Assembly: GCA_019925095.2 (NCBI GenBank)
Contig: CM034405.1
Span: 11,356,401-11,420,400, forward strand
Origin: Dendrolimus kikuchii
Lineage: Eukaryota; Arthropoda; Insecta; Lepidoptera; Lasiocampidae
DNA: 64,000 bases
Reading direction: 5' to 3'
Shown: positions 32,130 through 43,740 of the stretch, in pieces
Layout: each line of letters starts with the position of its first letter
How positions within the stretch are numbered: the first letter of the stretch is position 1
Notes under the pieces: generated by a model
What the model saw: only the letters and a program-made list of their open reading frames with translations
Told to the model about the DNA's origin: nothing
The model's database searches: none
Translations under genes and position numbers: made by a program

Positions 32130-34670
32130 TCCGACTTCTAGTAAATAAATAAATCTCATACATTTATCTGTGCGCAGAATACGCTTAGAAGATAAGGGTT
32201 AAAAGATTGCTCTTCACGCATTTTAATAGATATCTATTGATAAACTCGGTATGACGATCCGAATGAAGATATGATATTTTAGATAACGAAACGAGCTGCG
32301 AATCCACCGTAACTCTATTCTCGAATTAAGCTGTGTTTGAATTCGGCACGTTCAATTCAAAATCTATTTTCATTTCCCTACCTCGAATCCATTTCCATTT
32401 TCATTCGGCTTCTGACGCTCCTGATGTATTGATTACTCACTTTACGAGTTACTTGTCCTGCGTTGATTACAAAATGCCCACCAATTCGATGGCTATGAAT
32501 GATTTAAATATATTAGGAAATTTAATTTAATAGAGTCTGTGTCAGTTTATTTTCGGAGCAAACTGTTTTAATTTTTATTCTTTACAATATACAACTGACC
32601 ATTCTGAGGCCGTTCCCAGATACTCAGACCATAGTATGCCAGGAATCGCACCCGGAAGAACTTAGTGATGCATTGAGCTAGGCCGGTAGACTGCACCTAC
32701 ATTAGACACTGCTGCGCAATGCATAATAGAGTATTTAAGAGTTACCTTGTGTATGTATGTGAATATGTATTGTATGTTCATTTAAGTATTTAAATGTATA
32801 ATTTTAATTATTGTAAGTAATTTTTATGTAATATGGGACATGTTTTTCTGAAATAAATATAAAAAAATAGCTAACTCAACCACAGAGCTGCCAATATATT
32901 ATATCTAATTAAATTAAAAGAGAGACTTACATTTTTTGAGCTTTACACGCAAACTACTAAGGTACTGCTACATATTCTTAATATGTAAATTACCACACAT
33001 ATAAAAAAGAATTGTGTATATATAAATATTTGGTAAAATATTATTTAAACACCGAAACGGGTGCGAAAAAGTTGCAATTTGAAAGTAAGGCAATAACATC
33101 GTACTCGATGTAAAGCAATCTAATTTTAGATAAGTACTATATGAATCAATATGAGGTGTCCTGAGGGCTTACCCTCAAACGTCATTCGTTTCATTTTAGA
33201 ACGTTTTTGCTGGCTTTTTATGTTTATGGGCACTTTCCATTGTATGTTCGATTTATTTACGTGTTATATAGATTATGTAGTTTTAACTAAATCTTTGTTC
33301 TTTTTCTCTCTAAAATTCCATTGACTCTTTAAATCTAATCGGACGAAAACGAACGACGAAAGGCGTTTAAGAGTACCTAAGACCACTGACCCTAACAATG
33401 GCTGGTATTATTATTATTGCCATGTTAATTAGATGACGCCCTTTCCGTGGGTATCCACGAGTGTGGTTAAAAAATTATGTATAACAAACAGGTGTAGTCA
33501 CTTGTTCGAATCAGGGCTGAATTTGATTTAAAAAAATATCTATATGCAGTTTTATATATTTTTTAAATAAAGAAATACCTCCTTTCAGTAGAATTTGCTA
33601 ATATTAATACATGTAGGGTATTTTTCCTCGTCTCAGAGCCCTTATTTTCAACCGTATATACCTACTGAATTTTATAACAATTGTTTCACCCCTTAAAGAA
33701 GAAGAAACGAACAAACATCCAAAGTTACATTTATATTTACCTATATATTATTAATATGAAATTTCATTGATGGCGTTCCTTCCATCCCGATGAAACCAAA
33801 TAACAGCCAGGATTATTATTGCTAGGTAAGTAAAATAGAAATGAGATCGTAAAGAGTTGGTAAGATAGAATAGTTACAACATCTTGGAAGTTGCGTCGAA
33901 TAGCTCAGGAACTCAGGTGGCTGTTGCAACAAGCTAAGAGATCGGTAAGTAAATAGAGACGCCATGAATCACGGTAACCGTTTTCCGATAAGGAGTGGGC
34001 TTTCGGCCTCTCGCTGGCCCGATATAGTCGGCGAGCCCTGTTTTATTGTGCCACTATTTTCACTCTATCGCCAGTGAACGCAGCTCGGGCGGAAACTGAG
34101 ATAAAGTCGCGACCTCACTGTAATATACAACCCTCTGTGTAGGAGCTGTGTTAGTACACAAGTCCATGTTTCCTTGAGCTGCTACCGCTCTCAATCGATG
34201 TCCGTCTGACCTTTTTGTTTTGAGATTAAGAGAGTTGTTTTGGTACGCCACTGCCAACACACAAATGTGGAATGATCGGTAATATAATATAAGTATGATA
34301 TTTTATTTAGTCGTCTCCAAAAATGTTAAAGCAATTATTTCTTCTTTCAAGCACGGATTTCATACAATGCCCCCCCACATCATTTGCTTTATATGCTTAA
34401 CTTAAGCCAGTGGCTTCCAACTTCTTCTGAAACCATTTCAGAAAGCAATTATTATTATTTATTTTATTAATTATTTTTTATAAAATTAGTTTCTTACCGA
34501 AAAGTGGATTATACAAGATACTCTAAAAGAGTTATGTTTGATTATGGGATCGCATACCTACAAGTCGCTGTTCAAATATCGGAGAATTATTAGATGGCGT
34601 CACTCTTTGGGAAAGGTTAGATAAAATGAAGTCATGAAACTAGGCATTTTCGATGTATATTATTATTATA
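32130..34670. other. Mostly non-coding, scattered repeat fragments
   Basis: Positions 32660-32740 match (inverted) 6440-6470. Positions 33495-33520 contain a B-box-like TGTTCGAATCAGG. Positions 33960-34260 are GC-richer, with an unassigned 66-codon minus frame. No gene is supported. Confidence 0.35.
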
Positions 34671-34684
34671 CTAAAAATAGTTAA

Positions 34685-34990
34685 AAAGTCGTGGTAGCGT
34701 AATGGCTAGCACACGCGTCATAGACTCGGAAGGCGCGAGTTCGACCCTGGTCGGAACGCATGCACCTCTTAGTCAGTTTTCTGATCTAATGTGCATATTG
34801 TTACAATTATCATGTGCTAACAACGTTGAAGGAAAACATCGTGATGCAAACTGCACATCGAGATAACTCATGTGTCAAACCTGAGCCGAGCCGCCTTGGA
34901 CAAGCGTGGCGGATAGACTGTCTGTTCCCCTTATAAGGGGAGGCCCGAACCCAGCAGTGGGACATTAATGGGCTGATATTATTTATATAA
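34685..34990 (+). mobile_element. tRNA-derived SINE (copy 2), full length with target duplication
   Basis: A box TAGCGTAATGGCTAGC and B box GCGAGTTCGACCCTGG lie in tRNA-like spacing at the 5' end. The family body and a short A/T-rich tail follow. It is flanked by an exact 12-bp duplication AAAAATAGTTAA (34673-34684 and 34991-35002), so it is an unbroken insertion of about 306 bp. Confidence 0.88.
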
Positions 34991-35156
34991 AAAAATAGTT
35001 AATTATTCAATAAATTCCAGAGACCTTCTTAACTATTTTAACGCCGCTTCACCTTGGGATATAATACCGTCTCCATAAAAGTCTCAAGTGCTCACTGTGG
35101 GAGGTAATTGTTGTTCTTGGGAATCTATGACTCAAGTTAACCATATAGGGCAAATC

Positions 35157-36180
35157 TTACCTATAGCGATCGATTTTATTATTATATCTACTTATTATTA
35201 TTCCTTTTGCCTCATCTGTTATAACTTCTTCAACTTTGTCTTTTCCACCATTTTTTAAATTACAAAAAATCGGCGACAGGAAAGCTTTAGCAATAATAGC
35301 ATCAAAGTCGTTATCAAGATGACTAAAGCCTTGGGGTATGCTGACTGAGACGTTTAGGTGCGGTGGCCCACAAAAACTCAGCCATTGGTAAATATATTTG
35401 CATGGGGACCCGTTTGTGAGATCATGCCAATTGGAAACTGAGTAGGGTCTCCACGTTGTCAAAGTAACAAGGGTTAATGCACCCGAACACCGTTTCCTAT
35501 TTCCAAGACACTGGATTACTATAAAACGTGACTTCAAACGATGTTTGAAATGCGTTTCCTTCCCCCAGCAGTATTACTCAATCATTTGACTCTTTTCACT
35601 AAATCGGGAGAAATTTCAAAAGAGCACGCCGGCTCGTAGTTCGTTCCTTCGATGTGACATCCTTACTTGATTTTACGGCTTATGATCTGTTGAAATGTGA
35701 CATCGACTTTGGAAGTTTCCTCAAAAGTAGTTTCTATATTAAAAGTTACGAATTCATCTTTAAGTTCATCTCCATTACTATTGAATTTTAAAGAACGTTA
35801 TCATGATAGCATCATATCTCGCTGAGCAAGGTCTGCGAAGCCAGCGACTTATTATCCTATTTTGTCTTCTCCATTTTACACGATCTCAGTAATTCATCCT
35901 TTTATAAGATCAATTATCATCACTCACTAAACCAAGCTAGCATTTCATAGTTTTAGTAGATGGTTAGATATCGTTCCCCACATAACTGGAAGTTTCATAT
36001 CCCGAAAAAAGTGGCTGTTCCAAAGTAAGCAACTCGCTTGAAATATATCTATCTTTTATATCATCGATACGCAAGCCAGGATGTAGGAGTTCCTGACATA
36101 GTCTTTTCCCGTGACTTTCATACATCATCCGGAGTACTTCAAAAATACTCTAGACTTAATTAAACTTCAAAGGTCATTTC
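35157..36180 (-). other. Possible decayed coding region, unidentified
   Basis: Several minus-strand stretches read as protein-like in shifting frames, including a 126-codon open frame at 35157-35537 with IPQGFSHLDNDFDAII. Composition is more balanced than the flanks. No domain was recognised and no splice structure could be fixed. It may be a pseudogene or an old mobile element. Confidence 0.25.
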
Positions 36181-38380
36181 CAAACACTATAAAAACAATG
36201 CCCAAAGACTTACGATTAAACTAAAGTTGTAGATGAAGTGGTAATGATTTCAATATTATTGCAAAGTAATGTACCTACATACTTCAATAAAATTTGTCTA
36301 AGGGTAACAAAACTAAATTTAACTTTGATATAGGTTAAGTCTTATCTGTGGAAGATCAAACATTAAAGAACATAAAGTTAAATTAAGTTTTTTACGTGTT
36401 AAGCAAACATTTCTGAACCCAAATATTATCTAGTCTAGACTTTTATATAGATTAGCAACCGAAATTTCTAAAAAATATGTACAGTAATAAATTCATGATA
36501 ATATTTAGATTGAATATGCGTATTAAAGCGATCTAACCAAATAACATACCTAATGATATTTCTTAATTACTTTTTATAATATTTATGTTATAAGAGCGAA
36601 GAATAATCGATTTAAAAATAGTAAAAAGTGTGCGTGTGTGACTAACTCTTGAACTGTGTATTAGAAAAATCTGAATAAATATGAAGGCGATAAAATTAAA
36701 ATAATAATTTGAAGGATTCATGAAAATTAAACAGTTCAACAAGATCCGTTGAGCAGTTTTTATGGTACTGGGTAGTATTTTTAAAAGATTAAAAACAAAA
36801 GAAAAAAAATATTTATTTGAAGAAATAGCGACGTACTTACATTGCTTACACGTAAGCATTAAGATTTAAAAAAAAGTATTTTTTGAGAAGCTTTATGTTT
36901 CCTCATTCCTATGGTAGCCCTTCATTGTTTGTGGATATCCGTGCGTGTGCACGTATGCGTGAACCGCGCGTTCCATCGTTATATTAATCAAATGAAATGA
37001 ATGAAACCTTATCGGATTTTTTTTATAATATTCGTTATTTTTATTTTTGAAATTTTTGTGATACAGATTTGTCGTAAGTAAATTCCGTCAATTTATATCT
37101 TAAAAATGTAGCAATGCGCGAGCGAAATAGGGAACTCCAATTTTAGGTACCTCCTTAAGGCTTGTAGCAACGCTAACGTCTTTGAGGATTTTGCGGTACT
37201 GATTTTTTTGGCGATAGCGGGGATTCTATAGACTCGGTTCTTTTTTCAGATGAATTATTATTTTATTGTAAATAAAATAAAGTAGAATTTCATAAAGTAA
37301 TAAACCCAAATCATTTATTTAACTTTTATAAAGATATTTTTTTTATCCATATTTTTTTGTTTGCGTGTTTTATCCTGTTAAAATATGAAGAAGTAAAATG
37401 GTCAAGTAAATAATTTGGAGGTGATTTGGTATTTTTTTAAAAATCACTATAGAAAAGTTACGAAAAAATCATCTCGCGTTACGTCTCATTTAGTAAACAT
37501 TTATAAAAAAAGGTAAATTATTCATCAGTAAATACCAAGGAAAAGTTGTTTCGTTTGCACCTCAGTTTCGACCTTTTGCGGCAACACGAGCCTTAATATT
37601 GTCATAATTATGTTTGTTATTTCGTGACCGCGCCTACAAGTCAATGTGAAAAAGCAATTTAAAAAGCTGAACGTGTAAATGTTCAGTCTTTTGTTGAAAT
37701 GTGTTAGGATTCTAATTTGCTGAATTCTCAAGACGCGTTGTCACGTGAAACAATAAAGTGCATAGCTTCTGTCTGCTCGGCGCACGTCGGAGTGCGCTTT
37801 CATAAAGTTTTCTAATAAAACTGACGATAAACAAAAATTGAGTGGAGACTATAAAATGCTCTCATACTTTTATATTTTATGACGATACAGACAGATTAAT
37901 TTCAACCATTTTTGTCTATGCACGAGAAATTTTCACATCGTTAACTTTTCAATCAAAACACAATTAAAGTGTTATTGGTTTTTTTTTATCGAAGTATAAT
38001 AATATAGCTATCTACGTTTAATCTAAAAAGTCACAAAATAGCTAAGATACTGTGTACATTGAAGGCTTTTAAAAACAAGACACTTGTTAAAAATAGAAAC
38101 GATATAAATTATTTACTTATGCTATCATAAACTTATACGAAGTAAAGGTCTAATTTGTACCTAACTATGTTATTACTTATATACTGCATTAATTTAAGTA
38201 AATATTATGTTTTTGTTCAGTTACAACTTTTTGAAGAAATATATATACATAAAACTACAATAAACATAAACTTAAAAAAGTTGTAACTTAATAAAAACTT
38301 TTGAAAAAGTAAATAATATTTGTGTTATTTTAAGTCATAGTAAAGAATGAACTAACTTGATTTCGTTATAGGTAATATGC
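36181..38380. other. AT-rich non-coding stretch
   Basis: No gene, SINE or transposon end could be supported. Small minus frames at 36563 and 37525 have low-complexity hydrophobic composition. Confidence 0.4.
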
Positions 38381-38414
38381 GATGTGGTTTCTCTTATAAG
38401 GGGTATCGAAGACC

Positions 38415-38540
38415 ATGGTTTTATTGTTATTCTTCGGGCTTCTCATGCGAATTGGAGCAGAACAAGCAGAAAAACGGACATGTATTATGACAGTTAAGAT
38501 ATCTGATCAAAAACTAGCATTTATAGTTTTAAATGGATTT
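38415..38540 (+). CDS. Candidate signal-peptide exon (speculative)
   Basis: An ATG in a good context (GACCATGG) opens a 42-codon frame beginning MVLLLFFGLLMRIGA, which looks like a signal peptide. A GTATGT donor-like site lies at 38541, phase 0; read through, the frame stops two codons later. No partner exon was found. Chance occurrence is quite possible. Confidence 0.2.
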
Positions 38541-38929
38541 TGTATGTAATATAATAGAGAATGCGATCTTATTTTCCGGCAATTTATTTCGTAGCAGCGA
38601 GTGTCGCTCCTGGAATTGCACGAGACAAACAAGCGCCTCCTAATCCAACACAGCATTCCACAGTCCGGAGGATTCAATCTTCGAAGTCACATTACGTGTG
38701 AATCTAAGCCAAGACGTGTACAAAGTGTTTTGTAGTGTTAGAATCATTATTTGTCGCTAGTAGCACAACCTATTCAGTTTGGTGTTAGTGTCTTTATCTA
38801 TGATTCAACTATTTAGACTATTTAGTATGTGTTTTAGGAACATTTGATATTTTGTTTAAAAACTAATCACAAGAAATTGTAGAATTATTTATATTCTTGA
38901 GGGTACTTTTGTATTACAACACTATAGAT

Positions 38930-39385
38930 AAATATTAGGAACAAATTGTTGGTCTGTTTGTTCGAGACTCGCGTAAAAACTACTGGGCTAATATTGATAC
39001 GGTTTTCGCTGTTCGACAGCAAATTCTTAGCCTTCTAATGAGTGCTACTTTTTACCCTGGGAATACTGCAAGATTTCTTCTGGGTACGATTTAAAATAGT
39101 CACATTGAAAAAACAATTCGAATTCCAATGCAATTTTTTCACTAATCGATAGAAAATTTTACGTAATAAAATGCGTGATAATTTTTATTCCGGGGATCCG
39201 GGAAAATTTTCCAGGAGTGGTTTGTAGCTGTTTCGATGCATAAAAATTAGTTTATTCCGATACAGTTTTCACTAAAACGATAGCATATATTATTTTTTAA
39301 ATGCTGCGATACTTTGTGTGTCGGGAATTCCGTGGGAATTTTTCTCTTCAAACACGGACGATGTCACGGGCATGTATAAAATACG
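38930..39385 (+). repeat. Degenerate Helitron-like family B, copy 1
   Basis: It aligns by eye with 58995-59447 over most of its length: CGACAGCAAATTCT, GCTACTTTTTACCC, TTAGTTTATTCCGA, AAACGATAGC and GCTGCGATACT. The 3' end (ACGGACGATGTCACGGGCATG) is eroded. Confidence 0.55.
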
Positions 39386-39524
39386 TGTTAAGTACAGGGG
39401 TGTATATTAATTAATACTAACTTTGCGAAAGTTATGAATTACAATTAAGTTAACATAAAACAGACTGTTTAAGTACCTAAGTACAAAAATCTAGATTCTT
39501 AATTTTAATAGTTTTTTATTACTT

Positions 39525-39527
<3 letters not shown>

Positions 39528-39559
<32 letters not shown>

Positions 39560-39865
39560 TGCAGGAGTTCAGCAGACAGGCAGACGGCCCACTTGATGGA
39601 AAGCGGTTACCATCGCCTATGGACATTTGCAACACCAAAGGTGCTACAAATGCGCTGCTGCTCTCTTAATGGAGACTGGAACCTGGTCACTAATGCCGGA
39701 ACACAACATAAGGTTGTTATGGCGGCATACTCTAGACCAGGGGTGGTCGCCATCCAGTCGAGCAAATACCCTACCACCTGGCTGTGGGTTGTTTAGTCGC
39801 CTCTTACGACAGGCCGCCTGGCCGCAGGAAGTTGTATTCTTTCTCCGTTCCTGCACGGATAAATA
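39528..39865 (-). mobile_element. SINE-like family T, copy 3, with poly(A) tail
   Basis: On the minus strand it begins GTATTTATCCGTGCAGGAACGG, carries the whole family body and ends in CTGAACTCCTGCAATAAA followed by an A-tract of about 28 nt (T-tract at 39528-39557). The long tail suggests the youngest copy in the window. No clear target duplication was found. Confidence 0.8.
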
Positions 39866-40441
39866 CAGACATAAGTATTTATTCTGGTGGTAGCTTAAAA
39901 ATTTAGGTTAACTTTTGTTGTATTGAAAAACGTTTGCATGACTAATGAATGTAGGAAATAGTTGGAATTATGGAGTCGGTCGAAGGAAATGCATTTAGTA
40001 ATAAATCTTTTATTAGCATTTTGCATAAACAGTGCACACGGGCACATTGCATACCTAAGTATAGATGGATTTACATTTTAATGTCTTTCACTGTACAATT
40101 TATGTTGCTGGCGTCTGAAGCGTTTATATTTTGAATATAATATTCTCAACATGACATCAATGAATAAATAATCTATATGTCCATTCATATTACGTCTGTA
40201 ATAAGTATCTCAGAAATCCGTAGAAAAAAATATTTGTGAATCGAATTTAAAGAAGAAAGTCGTACTCGCTATTGGTGGGTTCATCTATAAATACAATTCG
40301 AATATTAATAATTATGAAACTTCAAAAGCGGGTGTGTATTTTTTTGCATAAAATTTCAGGTATTAAGCATACGGCCAGGCCGCGCAGGACCTGTCTGCAC
40401 GGCGTTTACCGTTACATTTTTGAAGTGAAACTTCTATATAA

Positions 40442-40454
40442 GGGGGGGGGGGGG
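40442..40454. repeat. Poly-G tract (13 nt)
   Basis: An uninterrupted run of G on the plus strand in otherwise AT-rich DNA. Confidence 0.9.
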
Positions 40455-40673
40455 TAGGATTTTTGTCACGAAAAAGCGTTATGGATGTTGTTTTGGTTCC
40501 GGATCGAATTAGGGTTTTTTGTTTTATAAAATTAAATATGTTTAAATAAAAAATGCATTAATTAAAATCTACCTAACCTAACCAAATTATAATTTACAGT
40601 AAACCTGCGAAAAATCGAAATGTGTGCTGGGACACATAGTAGAAGTGAAACTTCAACGGAAAAGTGGAAAAAC

Positions 40674-40858
40674 GAATCGCAACAAAATTTTAACTTGATG
40701 TTTTACGGGCAAAATGTTAATGTACATACTTGTCCAATTTGAAAACCTGTCCGTAAAACTTCAAGTTAAAATTTTGTTTCGATTCATTTTGTCACTTGTC
40801 CGTTGCCATTCGTTTTTTCATTTGTCCGTTGCCATTCGTTTCTCCACTTGTCCGTTTT
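40674..40858. repeat. Inverted repeat followed by a 26-bp tandem repeat
   Basis: Positions 40674-40708 and 40751-40785 are inverted over 35 bp with two mismatches. A 26-bp unit (CACTTGTCCGTTGCCATTCG plus TTTTTT) is then repeated about 2.5 times at 40793-40858. A related GGACAAGTG motif also lies in the left flank, so the whole may be a MITE. Confidence 0.7.
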
Positions 40859-40881
40859 AAATTATTTCTAGTATTGCTTAC

Positions 40882-41083
40882 CCGTCACAAAATTTCTCCA
40901 CCAACAGAAGACGTCTCTAGTATTGTAAACTTCCATTAGTGCAGTGCCTTCATGATATTTTAGGCTGCTCACATGGATGGCTTTGACGTCATCTGGCGAA
41001 AGAAAGTAGCCTCCCTGGCGACCAGAGTGTGCGGGAGCCGCAATGGTATCCTGAACGTAATAACCAATAAACACGATAGTCCT
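40882..41083 (-). CDS. Probable internal exon of an unidentified gene
   Basis: On the minus strand an acceptor (GCTAACATCAG, AG at 41085-41084) leads into an open frame of 67 codons plus one base. It ends at a donor, GACGG|GTAAGC (GT at 40881-40880). The peptide is compact and conserved-looking: FIGYYVQDTIAAPAH, GGYFLSPDDVKAIHV, LKYHEGTALMEVY and DVFCWWRNFVTG. It is rich in Trp, Tyr and Gly and unlike transposon proteins. The alternative AG two bases downstream would change the phase. I cannot name the family, and no partner exon was found nearby. The repeats around it fit a large intron. Confidence 0.45.
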
Positions 41084-41099
41084 CTGATGTTAGCACACA

Positions 41100-42140
41100 T
41101 GCAGAGGACCAAATCGCTATTAGTTATAAATTAGTAATGCATATTTTTAAGCACTACTAAAAATATTTGGATCTATTTGTCCGAACATTTTAATAAACTA
41201 ATGGTCACACGCGGTCGAAATTCGACCATAATAATTAATTTAAATTATAAATTTGAACATTATTAAGGTTCTGTTATCAAAGAATACATACACTTCTATA
41301 TTCACAGATTTCGACAAGGCTACACTGTTAATTTGACTTTAACAATAAAAAAAAAGTATATATGCGTGAGTGTGTCAAATACATGGTAGTGTGTTTAATA
41401 TTTTTTTAAAAGATTTAATGTATTTTTTTATGCATAATTGAAAAATTCTTCTCTATGTAAACTATAGTGTGCGAAATTTCATACTCCTCCATCCGCGCAA
41501 TTTTCGTAAAAAGGGGTACAAAGATTTTGCTCTGTTTTTGCTTCACGTATTAATATATAGATAATAAGTGGTGGTGACTGCTTTCAATCTAATAGCAGTT
41601 ACCAAATTGATAGTCTGTTAAAAAATATATGCGATTTTAAATATATTTAAGCGTTGTATTGTACACACTATTTCCGCATTGAAAAAAGCAATTATTTCAT
41701 GATTCGGTAAACCTTTGATAAACACAAAAGCAACTAGGATAAATTTATCCGCGAAACATTTTTCAGTTTGAAACACAAAACTAAATTAATGAAGCCAGGC
41801 AAAAAATACGCTCCGGTTCCATGAAAAATTGAAATATCGGTGAAAATAAAACGTACCTTTAATATCGTTATCGCTCCTATTCGAGAGGTATATTGTGAAT
41901 ATAAAATCTATTAATTAATGGGGAATACTATATATACCATGAAGCTGGATTTTTGTGAGTTGTTTATTTCCTGTGACTTAAGAGGCAGAGAATAATATAA
42001 CGTCTTTAAGTATTGAAAATTTTAAAAGTATTTACCAACTAGCCCTGAAAATTTCCACCAGTCACGAAGTTGCCACGGGACTGAGAATTTATTTATCTTG
42101 ATTTTATTAAATAAAACATATCTTTGGTATTTAAAAGGTT
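41100..42140. other. AT-rich non-coding stretch
   Basis: Positions 41500-41570 (AAAAAGGGGTACAAAGATTTTGC...TATTAATATATAGATAA) resemble the 3' end of a common RTE- or SINE-like repeat. Nothing else was supported. Confidence 0.35.
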
Positions 42141-42147
42141 ACGATTT

Positions 42148-42377
42148 ATCCACCAAACAATTTATCAAAACGACTCGTTGACTCTTCAGGAGATCAGAGG
42201 GCTAGTGCTTACTTCGGGCAACGGATCAGTATGGCGATCCAGCGAGGAAACGTAGCCAGCCTTCTGGGCACCTTACCCATAGAAGACGGTGATCTAGGCT
42301 CAGTATTCTACTTATAGTCTTGAGGAACTATGAGTAGAATACAATACAAATAAGTTAAGTTTTCTTTTATTGTATTC
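42148..42377 (+). pseudogene. Nuclease-like coding repeat (family N), 3' part
   Basis: The frame reads [20 protein letters not shown], then [16 protein letters not shown] and [11 protein letters not shown], then stop. This is the cleanest copy of the family C-terminus. The trailer 'agaatacaatacaaataagttaag' runs to TTTCTTTTATTGTATT at 42377. Confidence 0.75.
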
Positions 42378-42689
42378 GATTATATGTAAAAATGTCTTTT
42401 AGATATCTTGGGGCCTACAGCGACCATCTTAGCAGAATCGCACTACGAATATAATCAAAAATTACCCACCAATATATAGACACGTGTCAATTTTACTAAG
42501 CGATTCTCCAAAAGTAGCCGCTTCAGGGTCTCTGGTTTGGTGGTAGGGAATTTGGCTCTCTGAATAGCGACTATACTAGTCTAGAGAATACTACTGGTGT
42601 ATCTACTACTGTTGCTATAAGAATATTGAGTTTTTTTCCGTTATCAGTGGACAGGTTTCAGTCCCCAATTCGAGGTTGGCAGCACTTTG

Positions 42690-42790
42690 GTACCACCTTT
42701 GGTGTTGCAAATGGCCATAGGCGACGGTAACTGCTTTCCATCAGGTGGGTTGTTTACCTTTCACTGCTGTGGTTATGCAATAAAAAATAA
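42690..42790 (+). repeat. Family T / LINE 3' tail fragment
   Basis: GTACCACCTTTGGTGTTGCAAATGG, CGACGGTAACTGC and CATCAGGTGGG are followed by an A-rich end (GCAATAAAAAATAA). Only the tail is present. Confidence 0.7.
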
Positions 42791-42849
42791 TGAATGGTTA
42801 GTAAAATATAGGAACCCGAAATGAGTCACCAGAATACAAATAAGTATAG

Positions 42850-43740
42850 TCAATTTAAAAAATCCATTACCACGATTTCATTCGGTGCCTGGGAAATGGA
42901 TATACAAACATGCAAACGCGCGAGTCGCAAGTGGTATTCTTCAAGGAGGAGATTTCTCGGTGCATTTTGTGAGACGGCGAAACGGGATGCGGCGTAAGTG
43001 GCTGCTTTGTAGCGCGCTGCACCCTGCATGTCTCCCATATGGCGGCGCTTTATACACGGATGTACTACATTATACGTGCATGGCGGACCGCCAAAGCTCG
43101 CATTTATCATTCGATAAAATTTAATAAACGATCGAAGTAAATAAATATAAATAAGGTAAGTATTAACGATACGATCTAAGTAAACGCTCCCACGAGCAAA
43201 CGTTGTCCTCGCAATGTCGTCATTGACGAGCCAGACAAAATCACCGAACTCCTGCAATAATGAACCCTCCGAGGCTCAGAACATCAGCCTGGCATAACAG
43301 ACGCAGACTGAACAGACGCTAGAGAGCCCCCGGCCCCGGTCCACCCACGCAACGTTAAACCTACCAAACACACCCACTCATTACAGACATAAAGTTTGCT
43401 GGAGAGTTTCTTCCGTCGCTTCTCCTGTACCAGCTACAACACGTTGCGAAACGGTAGTAAATATAGACTAGGGTCAGCTCCACCGGCGGAGTTGATAACT
43501 GATCCCTATTTGCATCATTTCAGCCTGTTGGCTTAGCTCGTTCAACCTTTAACGGCACAATCCGATAGAGTCATCTCCCCCGTAGCGGTCGAGCCGAGTT
43601 CGAACTTCACAGGAAGCCCGGGAGCAGCGAGCTCGAGGGGGTCCTCGAGCTCGCTGCTCCCGGGCTGAACGCTGCTTACGGAGTCGGGAAGCTCACCAAG
43701 CCCGGTATCGCTGAAACAGTCATCTGCGACTATTCAGTTG
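42850..43740. other. GC-rich island of unknown function
   Basis: Nearly 900 bp of CpG-containing, higher-GC sequence with overlapping open frames on both strands (42850-43257) but no recognised domain. It contains a perfect 23-bp hairpin at its right end. It may be the promoter/5' UTR region of a gene or an uncharacterised retroelement. Confidence 0.3.
43615..43666. repeat. Perfect 23-bp GC-rich hairpin with 6-nt loop
   Basis: Arms 43615-43637 and 43644-43666 are exact reverse complements. The arms contain XhoI-, SacI- and SmaI-like palindromes (CTCGAG, GAGCTC, CCCGGG). Confidence 0.9.

Noticed and set aside
42850..43257. 135-codon minus frame
   Set aside because: Overlaps an opposite open frame in GC-rich DNA and shows no domain, start context or splice logic; described only as part of the GC island.
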